Assembly (NCBI RefSeq): GCF_016924145.1
Contig: NZ_JAFFZO010000027.1
Location: 1 to 64,000, forward strand
Source: Amphritea pacifica
GTDB lineage: Bacteria; Pseudomonadota; Gammaproteobacteria; Pseudomonadales; Balneatricaceae
DNA length: 64,000 nt
Reading direction: 5' to 3'
The notes beneath the pieces were generated by a model, which was given only the letters and a program-made list of their open reading frames with translations, ran no database searches and was not told where the DNA came from. Position numbers and translations under genes: made by a program. Shown here one piece after another: positions 56,701 through 64,000 of the stretch (position 1 is the stretch's first letter; each line of letters starts with the position of its first letter).

Positions 56701-59207
56701 TGTTACAACAGTTCTGGGTTGAACAGGATGCGCAGAAAAAGATGCTGCAACAGCAGATTGAGGTCGCGATCACCCCGGAGATGGCACCGAATATCTATCT
56801 CAGCGTGACCTATCTGCAACCCCACGCCAGCCGTGAAAATGACCGGCCAATGCGACTGATGGGTATTATCCCGCTGCAGGTTGAAGATCCGCAGAAACAT
56901 CTCCATCCGTTGATCTCGACTGTGGAGCAGGTGAACTCCCGCGCCAGTTTTGATATTCAGGTCTCTGAGTCTGAGGGCCGTCCAATGGCCTATACGCTGG
57001 CGCTGGTGGATGAAGGGCTGCTGGGGCTGACCAACTACAGCGCGCCGGATCCGTTTAAGTACTTTTATCAGCGCCAGGCATTACAGGTGAAAACCTGGGA
57101 TCTCTATAAAGATGTCGTCGGCGCTTACAGTGGTGAGCTGCATGGCCTGTTGCCGGTTGGCGGCAGTGATGCCCAATCCGATGATGAGAAAAGCAAGAAG
57201 AACCGCCGCTTTCCTCCGTTGGTGCAGTTTATTGGCAGTTTTAAGTTGGCTGCCGGAGAGCAGCGTAGTCACCATGTCACCCTGCCGATGTATCTGGGTG
57301 CGGTGCGGGTGATGCTGGTGGCCGAAGATGGCACCGCGTACGGTAAAGCGGAGCAGGAAGTGGTGGTGCGGGATGAGATCTCGGTCTTTCCAACCCTGCC
57401 AAGGGTGATGCGAACCGGAGAACAGGCTCAGGTGCCGGTGGAACTGTTTAATAACACCGCTGAACCCGCCCCTGTGCAGATCAGTTTGCAGGTCGATGAT
57501 ACCCGGGTGCAGGTTGAACAAACAACGCAGCAACTGACTCTGCCGCCATACTCCTCCGCGATTGCCAGTTTTGCCATTCAGACCGGCAATATAACCGGTA
57601 AAGCGGAATTTACCGTTGCTCTGGAGTCGGCACATGCTCACAGCAGTCAAACGGTTTATCTGGATATCAATGCTCCGAATGAGCGGACAACCCGCACCAC
57701 CTCCTATCTTGTGAAGGCCGGGTCTTCTCAGGACGTCAGGCTGGAACCCTTCGGTATTCCGGGCAGCAATCAGGCGTCTCTGGCACTGAGTCTGTTTAAA
57801 CCCGTCAGCCTGAAAGCGCGCATGGATTATCTGGTGCGTTATCCACACGGCTGTATTGAGCAGACCACTTCGTCAGTGTTTCCACAGCTCTATCTGGATC
57901 AGTTGAGCAGGCTGGATGAGAAACAACTGTCAGAGATTGAGACGAATATCTCGGCGGGGATCAACCGGTTGCAGACGTTCCAGACTCTGGATGGTGGTTT
58001 CGCTTACTGGCCGGGGCAGGGGCAAAGTAATGCCTGGGGCACCAACTATGCCGGGCACTTCCTGTTGCTGGCGCAACAGGCGGGTTATGAGGTGCCGCAG
58101 AGTCTGATGCAGCAGTGGCTTGCCTATCAGTATCAGCAGTCTAACTTTGCCGTCGACAGCTCTGATGTGGAAAAGATTAAAGCCCAGGCATACCGGCTAT
58201 TTACCCTGAGTCTGTATGGCAAGCCTAACTGGTCTGCTATGTATCGACTTAAAGCGTTGCAGGTGGATGACAGCGCCAGTGTGGCATTGCTGTCACTGGC
58301 CTACCTGTATGCCGGTCAGGATGATGTTGCCCGGTCGCTGATCTCAGATGGCCTGACAGCGGTTGAGCAGTACGATACCAGCTCTGCCAGCTTTGGCTCG
58401 GTGTTGCGGGATAACGCTCTGTTCCTGATGCTCTATGCCAAACTGGCTGACCCGGTAAGTGCCACTGAACTGGCCGATGAGATTGCCGGGCAGTTGGCGG
58501 AGGATCGCTGGCACAGCACCCAGTCCACCGCCTTTGCGCTGGTCGCGTTAGCCCGTTATCAACAGGCTCAGCAGTCCATTGGTGGCTCTGACCATGGCAA
58601 CTCAGAGGTGGTTGTCGCGCAGCAGGGCAGTCAGCAGACTCTGGAAGTGACTCCGCAGGTGAGTGAGGTGGATCTGTCAGGTGATGATACTGCAACAGCG
58701 GTGAACGTCAGTAATGCCGGGATTCAACCGGTGTGGATAACCCTGACGCAGAACGGTGTTGCCGGGCCGGGATCAGAGCTGGAGTATTCCCAGGGGCTGA
58801 AACTTGAGGTGGTCTATGAGAATAGTGAGGGGGAAACGGTTGAGATTGACCGCTTAACCCAGGGCACAAATCTTACGGCGCAGCTACGGCTGAGTAATAC
58901 CACCCGGCATGAGATCAGTAATATTGCCCTTAATTTTCGCGCGGCCAGTGGCTGGCAGATCGATAATGAGCGGGAGGCCTGCTCAGAGGCAGTCTGTCAG
59001 TTTGATTATGTGGATATTCGTGATGATCGGGTGAGTGCCTATATGGGGCTTAAAGCGGGCGAGCAGAAAATGCTTTCCGTGCAGTTGAATGCCTCGTTTA
59101 TCGGTCGATTCTATCTGCCGGCGATTTCTGCCTCTGCGATGTATAACGATAACCTTAAAGTCCAGGTGAAAGGTCAGAGTGTTGCGGTTATCGCGGCTGA
59201 TCAATAA
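53724..59207 (+). CDS. Bacterial alpha-2-macroglobulin lipoprotein
   Basis: An 1827-residue protease-trap lipoprotein of the YfhM type. The signal ends in lipobox LAGC (Cys27), followed by a Ser/Ala/Glu-rich linker to about residue 90. Then come the MG domains, with GERDIWRPGDNIYLSFI being a typical MG1/MG2 segment, and bait-type regions. The internal thioester motif is PHGCIEQTTS, with Cys1377 and Gln1380. The C-terminal receptor-like domain ends about residue 1820. Attached to the membrane in the periplasm, it would entrap proteases that breach the cell. Its gene overlaps pbpC by 29 bp, the usual pairing of this protein with PBP1C for cell-wall repair. Confidence 0.92.
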   Translation: MLRASPVSLSLLRTFVALLLLLNLAGCGDDSAPSATQTAESSAAASSEPVKPVVVAEAVDAAADENTENTAVSVASSDNSAPSSSATDASEAADSPFSLNWTDLKQGQPVVRDDTANSVSIHAQISGAAGLKSTEIEQLISVSDSTAVVAVLMPESAEGESGKAALPELVISNIARSASCGQQITVSWNRRESGADSRKQQVFLVPSSAGDDSSSLELLSGGIVEDAGGVLELVFNRNLDKDQAFKHLISSQYRFTRYQVRGNRLRLGLNNSNAESVQLTVHKELQDRCGVGLAASQDKTFNIAPMKPAVRFTGQGMILPDGARIELPFQAVSAKSVTVTAFEVFADNVGQFLQENRLDGDRSLEKVGRFIWQKSIPLDEGALRSWQDYRMDISELMNKKTGSLIRLTLSLDRGDSLLPCSDAENAVPLPERKLPASADQLQHEDGESSWNYFSQTSSRANSLSACDDSYYKYSADTRAAKNLLRSNIGIVVKQAPDADTAHVIITNLKTAEPVANTEVEIFNYQGQSVGQGKTDKRGFVDVKLSGKAFYLQAAAGDQVGYLKLNEVSALTTSQFDIGGTHLQSNIDGFIYGERDIWRPGDNIYLSFILQDKLNELPAEHPVVVELFNPSGQLIESIYSNHPVGNLYTFTLTTPMNAPTGNWEAVIRVGGQDFHYPLRIETVVPNRLKVELDLAEDLRLQNAVEQRVGLHSQWLHGAPASGLKADVSVTLVPVNTRFAGKFPDYTFDDPARDYRASKINLFEGTLNEQGDTEFDLLIESKTPPPGMLKARFTNRVFEESGQFSSNSFSRPFDYYDRYLGLQLPKGDAARGMLLTDEDHKTRLVVLDKSGQPVSDTNLEISVYKLEWKWWYEKSSESLARYTDAQHSRMVTSGEAVTDENGMAEWPLRVNYPQWGRYLVRACIAGKDTHCSGKVVYIDWPGWAGRQQESQGDNVDRLTLFSDKETYQVGETATVTLPELKEGRALVTVESATRVLQQFWVEQDAQKKMLQQQIEVAITPEMAPNIYLSVTYLQPHASRENDRPMRLMGIIPLQVEDPQKHLHPLISTVEQVNSRASFDIQVSESEGRPMAYTLALVDEGLLGLTNYSAPDPFKYFYQRQALQVKTWDLYKDVVGAYSGELHGLLPVGGSDAQSDDEKSKKNRRFPPLVQFIGSFKLAAGEQRSHHVTLPMYLGAVRVMLVAEDGTAYGKAEQEVVVRDEISVFPTLPRVMRTGEQAQVPVELFNNTAEPAPVQISLQVDDTRVQVEQTTQQLTLPPYSSAIASFAIQTGNITGKAEFTVALESAHAHSSQTVYLDINAPNERTTRTTSYLVKAGSSQDVRLEPFGIPGSNQASLALSLFKPVSLKARMDYLVRYPHGCIEQTTSSVFPQLYLDQLSRLDEKQLSEIETNISAGINRLQTFQTLDGGFAYWPGQGQSNAWGTNYAGHFLLLAQQAGYEVPQSLMQQWLAYQYQQSNFAVDSSDVEKIKAQAYRLFTLSLYGKPNWSAMYRLKALQVDDSASVALLSLAYLYAGQDDVARSLISDGLTAVEQYDTSSASFGSVLRDNALFLMLYAKLADPVSATELADEIAGQLAEDRWHSTQSTAFALVALARYQQAQQSIGGSDHGNSEVVVAQQGSQQTLEVTPQVSEVDLSGDDTATAVNVSNAGIQPVWITLTQNGVAGPGSELEYSQGLKLEVVYENSEGETVEIDRLTQGTNLTAQLRLSNTTRHEISNIALNFRAASGWQIDNEREACSEAVCQFDYVDIRDDRVSAYMGLKAGEQKMLSVQLNASFIGRFYLPAISASAMYNDNLKVQVKGQSVAVIAADQ

Positions 59208-61515
59208 ACGCTGGCTCATCGTCGTTGCGACGCTGGTAGCGGTTTTCGGCCTCTCTCTGGGATGGCCGTTGCCGCAGCCGCTGTTCAATCAACCGCTGTC
59301 TCGTTTACTGCTGGATCAGAACGGCCAGTTGCTCAGCGCCCGGATCGCCACGGATCAGCAGTGGCGGTTTCAGTCGGTGTCGCCACTGCCTGAGGCGTAT
59401 ACCACCTCCCTGATTCAGTTTGAAGATAAGCGTTTCATGTCTCACCCGGGGGTTGATCCCCTGGCGATTATCCGGGCGTTTTATCTCAACCTGAAGTCAG
59501 GGCGGATCGTCAGTGGTGGCAGCACCATTACCATGCAACTGGCACGTATGGTGGAGGGCAACCGTGCCCGCACCTGGTGGCAGAAGTTACAGGAACTGCA
59601 TCTTGCATTACGACTGGAGATGCAGCTGTCGAAACAGCAGATTCTGTCGCTATATGCAGCAAATGCGCCGATGGGCGGTAATACGGTGGGGATTGAAGCG
59701 GCCGCCTGGCGCTATTTTGGCCGTCGCTTAACCGAACTGAGCTGGGCGGAGTCGGCGCTGCTGGCGGTTCTGCCTAACAGCCCGTCGGCGATGCATCTGG
59801 CTCGTAGTCGGGAACAGTTGCGCCATAAACGGGACTTTTTGCTGCATAAACTCTGGCAGAAGGGAGTTCTCAGTGAGCAGGACTACCGGCTGTCACTGCT
59901 GGAACCGATCCCCGATAAACCTCAGCCATGGCCCGCCCTGGCCGGGCATCTGCTTGACCGGCTCAGTCAGGAGTTCCCCGGTCAGGCGGTGTTTCATACT
60001 GAGATTGACCGTCGTCTGACGCGGAAAATCGAGTTTATTCTGCAGCAGCACAGTCAGCGACTCGGGGCGCTTGGAATTAATAATCTCGCATTAATCGTGG
60101 TTGATAATGCCACGCTGCAGGTGAAGGCTTATTTTGGCAATACGCCCTTCAGTCAGCGGCCAGAGTTTGCGCCCTATGTGGATATTGCCAGTCAGCCACG
60201 CTCGTCGGGCAGCACTCTGAAACCCTTTCTGTATGCTTCGATGCTGGACAGTGGTGATATCACCCCACGGATGCTGATTCCCGATATTCCCACCGCGTAT
60301 GGCAGCTATCAGCCGACTAACTATGATGAATCTTACCGGGGGGCGGTCTCTGCCCGGTTGGCGTTGACCGCATCGCTGAATATCCCCTCGGTACGGATGC
60401 TGGATCAGTACAGTTATCAGGCATTCTATGATCAGTTAAAACAGATGGGCTTCAGTCATCTGTTCCGTACGCCTGACGAGTATGGCCTCTCCCTGATTCT
60501 GGGGGGCGCAGAGGTGAGTCTGGTGGATCTGACAGCGGCCTATGCGAATCTGAGCCGGCAGGCGCAGAGGGCGAAGCCGATTGTGCAACTGCCTGTAAGG
60601 TACGGTGAGGCAGTTCTGCCGGAAGCCGGGCACTCTCCGATCAGCCAGGGGGCCGCCTGGCTGACACTGGATGCGCTATCCGATGTCACCCGTCCGGGGT
60701 TGCACAGCATGCATCGTCTGTTTGCCGGTTCTGCGAAAGTTGCCTGGAAAACCGGCACCAGTTACGGCTTACGGGATGGCTGGGCGATCGGCACCACCCG
60801 GGATATCACCGTCGGTGTCTGGACCGGCAATGCCAATGGTGAAGGTCGTCAACTGCTGACCGGCACCCGGGCTGCAGCACCGATACTGTTTGATACTCTG
60901 AATATCATGCCCGGATTAAGCTGGCCGCAGACTCCGGATGCGGCACTGAAACCGATACAGGTGTGCCGGGATAATGGCTATTTGCCGAAATTTGATTGTT
61001 CCCGACAGTCGGTACTGATTCCAGCCGGGGCGCGTTTTGAAAAGATCAGTCCGCATCATGTTCAGGTCACGGTGGACCGGAAAACCGGCTTACGTACCAG
61101 TCGGGAATGCGATCAGACCGGCAGTGTGGTGAGTAAAACCTTTTTTCAGTTGCCTCCTTCACAGGCCTTTTACTATCGGATCGCTCACCCGGGCTACACA
61201 CCGCTGCCTGGTTTTAATTCCGCCTGTTCACCCGACCGCCGTATGCTGGGTGGAAACTTCGAGATCACCTATCCGGCACCGGGACAGGTGATCAGTGTGC
61301 CGAGATATCTGAATGGCTTGCAGGGGGAGGTTGTCCTGCGGGCCAGTACCAACAGAGAGTCAGCCAGACTCTTCTGGCATCTTGATAAACATTATCTGGG
61401 TGAGACCCGAACCTTTCATGAATTCAGCGTCGCACTGGATGAAGGCCCTCATCAGCTGCGACTGGTTGATGAGCAGGGGGTATGGCAGCAGGTCAGATTT
61501 TCAGTGGTGAGGTAG
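59179..61515 (+). CDS. pbpC: Penicillin-binding protein 1C PbpC
   Basis: A 778-residue bifunctional peptidoglycan synthase. One N-terminal membrane helix (about 12-32). The transglycosylase domain has FEDKRFMSHPGVDPLAI and GGSTITMQLARM (GT51 motifs). The transpeptidase domain has the active-site serine in SGSTLKPF, SLNIPS and KTGTSYG. The C-terminal BiPBP-type domain (about 690-778) is typical of PBP1C. The GTG start at 59179 overlaps the macroglobulin gene, with AGGTCAGA nearby; a later start would lose the membrane anchor. Together the pair is thought to repair envelope damage. Confidence 0.93.
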   Translation: MLRLSRLINKRWLIVVATLVAVFGLSLGWPLPQPLFNQPLSRLLLDQNGQLLSARIATDQQWRFQSVSPLPEAYTTSLIQFEDKRFMSHPGVDPLAIIRAFYLNLKSGRIVSGGSTITMQLARMVEGNRARTWWQKLQELHLALRLEMQLSKQQILSLYAANAPMGGNTVGIEAAAWRYFGRRLTELSWAESALLAVLPNSPSAMHLARSREQLRHKRDFLLHKLWQKGVLSEQDYRLSLLEPIPDKPQPWPALAGHLLDRLSQEFPGQAVFHTEIDRRLTRKIEFILQQHSQRLGALGINNLALIVVDNATLQVKAYFGNTPFSQRPEFAPYVDIASQPRSSGSTLKPFLYASMLDSGDITPRMLIPDIPTAYGSYQPTNYDESYRGAVSARLALTASLNIPSVRMLDQYSYQAFYDQLKQMGFSHLFRTPDEYGLSLILGGAEVSLVDLTAAYANLSRQAQRAKPIVQLPVRYGEAVLPEAGHSPISQGAAWLTLDALSDVTRPGLHSMHRLFAGSAKVAWKTGTSYGLRDGWAIGTTRDITVGVWTGNANGEGRQLLTGTRAAAPILFDTLNIMPGLSWPQTPDAALKPIQVCRDNGYLPKFDCSRQSVLIPAGARFEKISPHHVQVTVDRKTGLRTSRECDQTGSVVSKTFFQLPPSQAFYYRIAHPGYTPLPGFNSACSPDRRMLGGNFEITYPAPGQVISVPRYLNGLQGEVVLRASTNRESARLFWHLDKHYLGETRTFHEFSVALDEGPHQLRLVDEQGVWQQVRFSVVR

Positions 61516-61622
61516 TGATTGTTTCTCCAGGTCAGTGCTGCGCCGTACAGGCTATCGGATTGTGTCGATAAACTTGTTGAACAATAGATTCCGATGGTAT
61601 ACAACTAAGGTCTAACCAAGGG

Positions 61623-61643
61623 CCAGCTTTATGCTGGTTTTTG
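61623..61643 (+). terminator. Terminator after pbpC
   Basis: CCAGC-TTTAT-GCTGG followed by TTTTTGTC, about 107 bp after the pbpC stop. Its position shows that coding cannot sensibly start at the ATG inside it (61631), so the next gene begins further downstream. Confidence 0.65.
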
Positions 61644-61717
61644 TCTCTCACTCCGTTAGTTCTGAGGGACAGTATAATAATAAAGCAGCCGAAAGTGTTG
61701 CACAGGAGCAGGCGCAT

Positions 61718-61954
61718 ATGAATTCTGTATTGAAGGATCAGAATGATTTTATTGCTTTTCTCAAAGGCTCAGGCGTACCTTTGAAGCAAACATGGACACC
61801 GCAACAATGTAGTCAGGCAGCGCTTGCCTGGCTGGTCGATCAGAACGATGTTATCCGTACCCAGTTTGCCGTGACGGTGGCCGAACTACAGGACAATACA
61901 CCGGTGATGCAGCCTGAGGTTAAAGAAGCACTTTCTATTTTGCTGGATAACTGA
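61718..61954 (+). CDS. Small protein of unknown function
   Basis: A 78-residue protein beginning MNSVLKDQNDFIAFLKGSG, with WTPQQCSQAALAWLVDQNDVIR and a C-terminal acidic helix. It has no signal peptide. The ATG at 61718 with CAGGAG about 12 bases upstream is preferred to 61631, which lies within a terminator hairpin. I do not recognise a family. It is between pbpC and the convergent LysR gene. Confidence 0.5.
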   Translation: MNSVLKDQNDFIAFLKGSGVPLKQTWTPQQCSQAALAWLVDQNDVIRTQFAVTVAELQDNTPVMQPEVKEALSILLDN

Positions 61955-62009
61955 TCGCCAAAGAGTCCTGAATCCGGGTTGGCTATCCGGACTGAGTGTC
62001 GTGCAAGCG

Positions 62010-62876
62010 TCAGAGTCGCATTTCTGGTTTCAGCTCATACTGACACAACTTATCGATAATCGGTTTCAGCTGCGGATACCGTTCAGAGTCTTTCACATAG
62101 ACGGCATAGACTGAACGCTTAACCGGTTTGATATTATTGACCCGGTGCAGCCGCTCTGACTCCAGATAAGGCCCTACCAGTACCAGCGGTAAAAATGCAG
62201 AGCCACCATGGCTGAGAATAAATTCCAGTGCGATCTGGCTCTGCTCGGTATGCAGAACAGGTGTCATCGGCTTTTTAAACAGTTTATTGGTTCTCAGATT
62301 GAAAGCCATCCCCCAGTCCACATAGACAAAGTCATGACTCTGAACCTGATCGGGCATCAGATCGTTATAGCTGCTGACCAGCGCCAGCTCTATCTGGCCA
62401 ATCTGCTGGTGACCGAGTTCGTTGAGGCTCGGTGGATCTAGTACAATAGCCAGATCCAGCGTACCGGAAAGCAGTGAGCGGGTGAGTTCCAGATGATTGT
62501 TGATTTCGGTACGAATCACCATGCTGGGAAAACTGTCAGCCAGTTTCGGCAGTGTGGACTGCAGAAAGGTTCCCCACAGATTGGATATCCCACCCAATAC
62601 CAGTTGCAGATCCTGTTCCTGGGAGATAGCTACATCCTGAAGCGCCAACTGCCAGTTTTTAATGATATTTTCCGCATGGGGTATCAGTCGTTCTCCGGCT
62701 GCGGTCAGCAGAATGTTGTTGCGCTGACGGGAAAACAGAGGAACACCGATCAGCTCTTCCAGATGCCTGATACGAAAACTCACCGCCGACTGAGTCAGGT
62801 AAAGGTTCTGAGCCGCCTTGCCAAAATGGCGGGTACGGCTCACTTCCAGAAATGTGCGTAATAGTCCTATTTCCAT
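62010..62876 (-). CDS. LysR-family regulator, HdfR-type
   Basis: A 288-residue LysR regulator. The N-terminal DNA-binding domain (about 1-60) reads LLRTFLEVSRTRHFGKAAQNLYLTQSAVSFRIRHLEELIGV, with RQRNNILLTAAGERL, a pattern shared with HdfR. The C-terminal effector domain spans about 90-280. HdfR controls flagellar master genes in enteric bacteria; here no such target is visible. It stands alone with a 250-bp AT-rich upstream region. Confidence 0.8.
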   Translation of the reverse strand: MEIGLLRTFLEVSRTRHFGKAAQNLYLTQSAVSFRIRHLEELIGVPLFSRQRNNILLTAAGERLIPHAENIIKNWQLALQDVAISQEQDLQLVLGGISNLWGTFLQSTLPKLADSFPSMVIRTEINNHLELTRSLLSGTLDLAIVLDPPSLNELGHQQIGQIELALVSSYNDLMPDQVQSHDFVYVDWGMAFNLRTNKLFKKPMTPVLHTEQSQIALEFILSHGGSAFLPLVLVGPYLESERLHRVNNIKPVKRSVYAVYVKDSERYPQLKPIIDKLCQYELKPEMRL

Positions 62877-63127
62877 AGTGTCAGCAGAAAGCTCAGCAGG
62901 TAAGTTCGATTAGTATTTTTGATTGAAATCATAAAAAAGCATCATTTTACAGGCTCTGAATCTCTGATAATAATCCAATTGTACTTTAAACAGTATGTTA
63001 AAAGCCGATCAGATATTTTTATGATCATCTGCTCAGAAACGCTTGATCGGTTTCCGGCGACGGTTCAGAAATATTGCCCTGACCGTGCGCAGCATTAAAA
63101 GCCCTTGAGGTATTAAAGAGAAGTATT

Positions 63128-63400
63128 ATGAGTAACAGGAATCGTATCAGTAACTATTCAGATGACCAGGATGACTGGGATGAAGAGTATGATAGTTATA
63201 AAGGCAGCAAGCGACGTGCGCGCCCGATCCGAGCAATAGATTACAGTTCAGACGACTTTTGGGATGAGGCAGATGATGAGCTGCCGGAAGAGCTGGGTCG
63301 TAAATCCCACAGTCGTCGCAGAGATATCGAGGATCGCCTTGAAAGACAGCGGCTGAAACGAGATATCTATGGTGATATGGACCGGCAGGACCGGGCATAA
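63128..63400 (+). CDS. PA3496-like small charged protein (putative envelope integrity)
   Basis: A 90-residue, highly charged protein. The C-terminal SRRRDIEDRLERQRLKRDIYGD matches the shape of the PA3496 family (R/K-R-x-x-E-x-R-x-E-x-x-R-L-K), which is annotated as a putative envelope-integrity protein without proven function. The N-terminal part is acidic (YSDDQDDWDEEYDSYKG). GAGAAG precedes the ATG. A strong terminator follows at once, so it is a single-gene unit. Confidence 0.65.
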   Translation: MSNRNRISNYSDDQDDWDEEYDSYKGSKRRARPIRAIDYSSDDFWDEADDELPEELGRKSHSRRRDIEDRLERQRLKRDIYGDMDRQDRA

Positions 63401-63411
63401 TCCCAGATGAA

Positions 63412-63440
63412 AGCAGGCCTCAGGCCTGCTTTTTTTTCTT
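63412..63440 (+). terminator. Terminator after the PA3496-like gene
   Basis: AGCAGGCCT-C-AGGCCTGCT followed by seven or more T. Strong stem and U-tract. Confidence 0.9.
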
Positions 63441-63622
63441 CCTCCCCCTCCTTTTTTTGATTTGAACCAGCTTTCTTATGATTGTTTGCTGATAATAGGA
63501 TTTTTTCTTATATACCCGTTTGCCCGGATTTCTGAAAATAGTCACAGAGTAGCGTAGATCGATATAGACGTTGAATACTCTCTGACGACTCGCAGTGACG
63601 GATGAATAAAAAGGAGTGCTGA

Positions 63623-63835
63623 ATGCATACGGGAACAGTTAAGTGGTTTAACAATGCGAAGGGGTTTGGCTTTATTGTCTCACCTGACTTCGAAGAGGAT
63701 CTGTTTGTCCACTATTCGGCCATTATTACCGAAGGTTATAAAAGTCTGAAGACGGGACAGTCTGTTCGCTTTGAAGCTTCACCCAAAGAAGTGGGCATAC
63801 ACGCGGTTAACATTACGCCGATAGCCGCAAGCTGA
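63623..63835 (+). CDS. Cold-shock protein, CspD-like
   Basis: A 70-residue single cold-shock domain: GTVKWFNNAKGFGFI (RNP1) and DLFVHYSAI (RNP2), with GYKSLKTGQSVRFEA. The EGYKSLK segment resembles CspD, which inhibits DNA replication in stationary phase, rather than CspA (which has IQ/NG at that point). It binds single-stranded RNA or DNA. AAGGAG precedes the ATG. In many gammaproteobacteria cspD adjoins clpS-clpA; the right edge is too short to see that. Confidence 0.85.
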   Translation: MHTGTVKWFNNAKGFGFIVSPDFEEDLFVHYSAIITEGYKSLKTGQSVRFEASPKEVGIHAVNITPIAAS

Positions 63836-63856
63836 TCAATTTCTGAAGTCTTATCT

Positions 63857-63886
63857 GTGTGCAGCCGTTCTGGCTGCACACTTCTT
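63857..63886 (+). terminator. Terminator after the cold-shock gene
   Basis: GTGTGCAGCC-GTTCT-GGCTGCACAC, a 10-bp perfect stem, followed by TTCTTCC. It is 22 bp after the cold-shock stop codon. Confidence 0.75.
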
Positions 63887-63963
63887 CCTGTTTACCTATA
63901 TACTTTTAGCAGATGAGTTTCTTCAGACGCTTTGTCGTAAGGGTTGGTTAACCGGAGAGTCCA

Positions 63964-64000
63964 ATGCATCAATTGACACCTTCCTCTGCGCAGGTGCTGG
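63964..64000 (+). CDS. Start of an unidentified gene cut by the right edge
   Basis: An ATG at 63964 with GGAGAG six bases upstream opens MHQLTPSSAQVL and runs off the window. Twelve residues are too few to identify it. Confidence 0.4.
   Translation, partial: MHQLTPSSAQVL

Noticed and set aside
61595-61604. TGGTATACAA resembling the purine operator
   Set aside because: It has lost the half-site symmetry and lies before an unrelated small gene near a terminator; a chance match is likely.

Overview
The window looks like chromosome of a marine gammaproteobacterium, most like Oceanospirillales (Oceanospirillaceae-type). This rests on recognisable protein families (HdfR-type LysR, PA3496-like protein, CspD-like cold-shock protein, PBP1C/alpha-2-macroglobulin pair, Tsx-like porin) and on short GTRGGAG-headed REP palindromes. 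The genus cannot be fixed by eye. I see no tRNA, rRNA, CRISPR array or prophage.

Layout. 1-0.8 kb: start of an IS110-type transposase, then a RelE/StbE-StbD toxin-antitoxin pair. 1.1-8.3 kb: a complete beta-hydroxyaspartate cycle (BHAC) locus, bhcR divergent from bhcABCD, followed by an oxaloacetate-decarboxylase-like gene and a HAD phosphatase. 8.3-9.6 kb: a tandem REP/BIME array (about 122-bp period), a structured small-RNA candidate and an operator. 9.6-16 kb: a GlcG/HbpS-like gene, a RutR-like TetR regulator, and the full urate-to-glyoxylate pathway (puuD, allA, alc, uraD, puuE, divergent uraH). 16-20.6 kb: a four-gene islet (Sel1 protein, sensor kinase, response regulator, Tat-exported DUF3047-like protein) between two near-identical intergenic repeats. 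20.9-28 kb: alaC and assorted genes. 28.2-35 kb: a betaine-type ABC transporter operon with two paralogous short-chain dehydrogenases and a GntR regulator. 35.5 kb: a 9-bp minisatellite. 36.4-52 kb: purine uptake, salvage and oxidation (AzgA permease, GntR regulator, guaD, xdhCBA, NCS2 permease, 8-oxoguanine deaminase, Tsx-like porin, urea channel, two phosphoribosyltransferases). 52-64 kb: housekeeping genes.

How it works together. Guanine, xanthine, hypoxanthine and 8-oxoguanine enter, become urate (GuaD, 8-oxoguanine deaminase, XdhABC), then allantoin, allantoate, ureidoglycolate and finally glyoxylate plus urea. Urea can cross the membrane through the UT-family channel; no urease is visible. 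The glyoxylate can be assimilated without carbon loss by BhcABCD, and no glyoxylate carboligase branch is visible here. A recurring operator, TTGT-AT-ACAA or a close variant, lies before at least six of these transcription units, including the GntR gene itself, so one purine regulon is predicted. BhcR probably uses separate 17-bp palindromes (ATTTCATA-N-TATGAAAT) upstream of bhcA. Coupling of purine breakdown to the BHAC, the operator set, the structured RNA candidate and the repeat-flanked two-component islet are the most interesting points.
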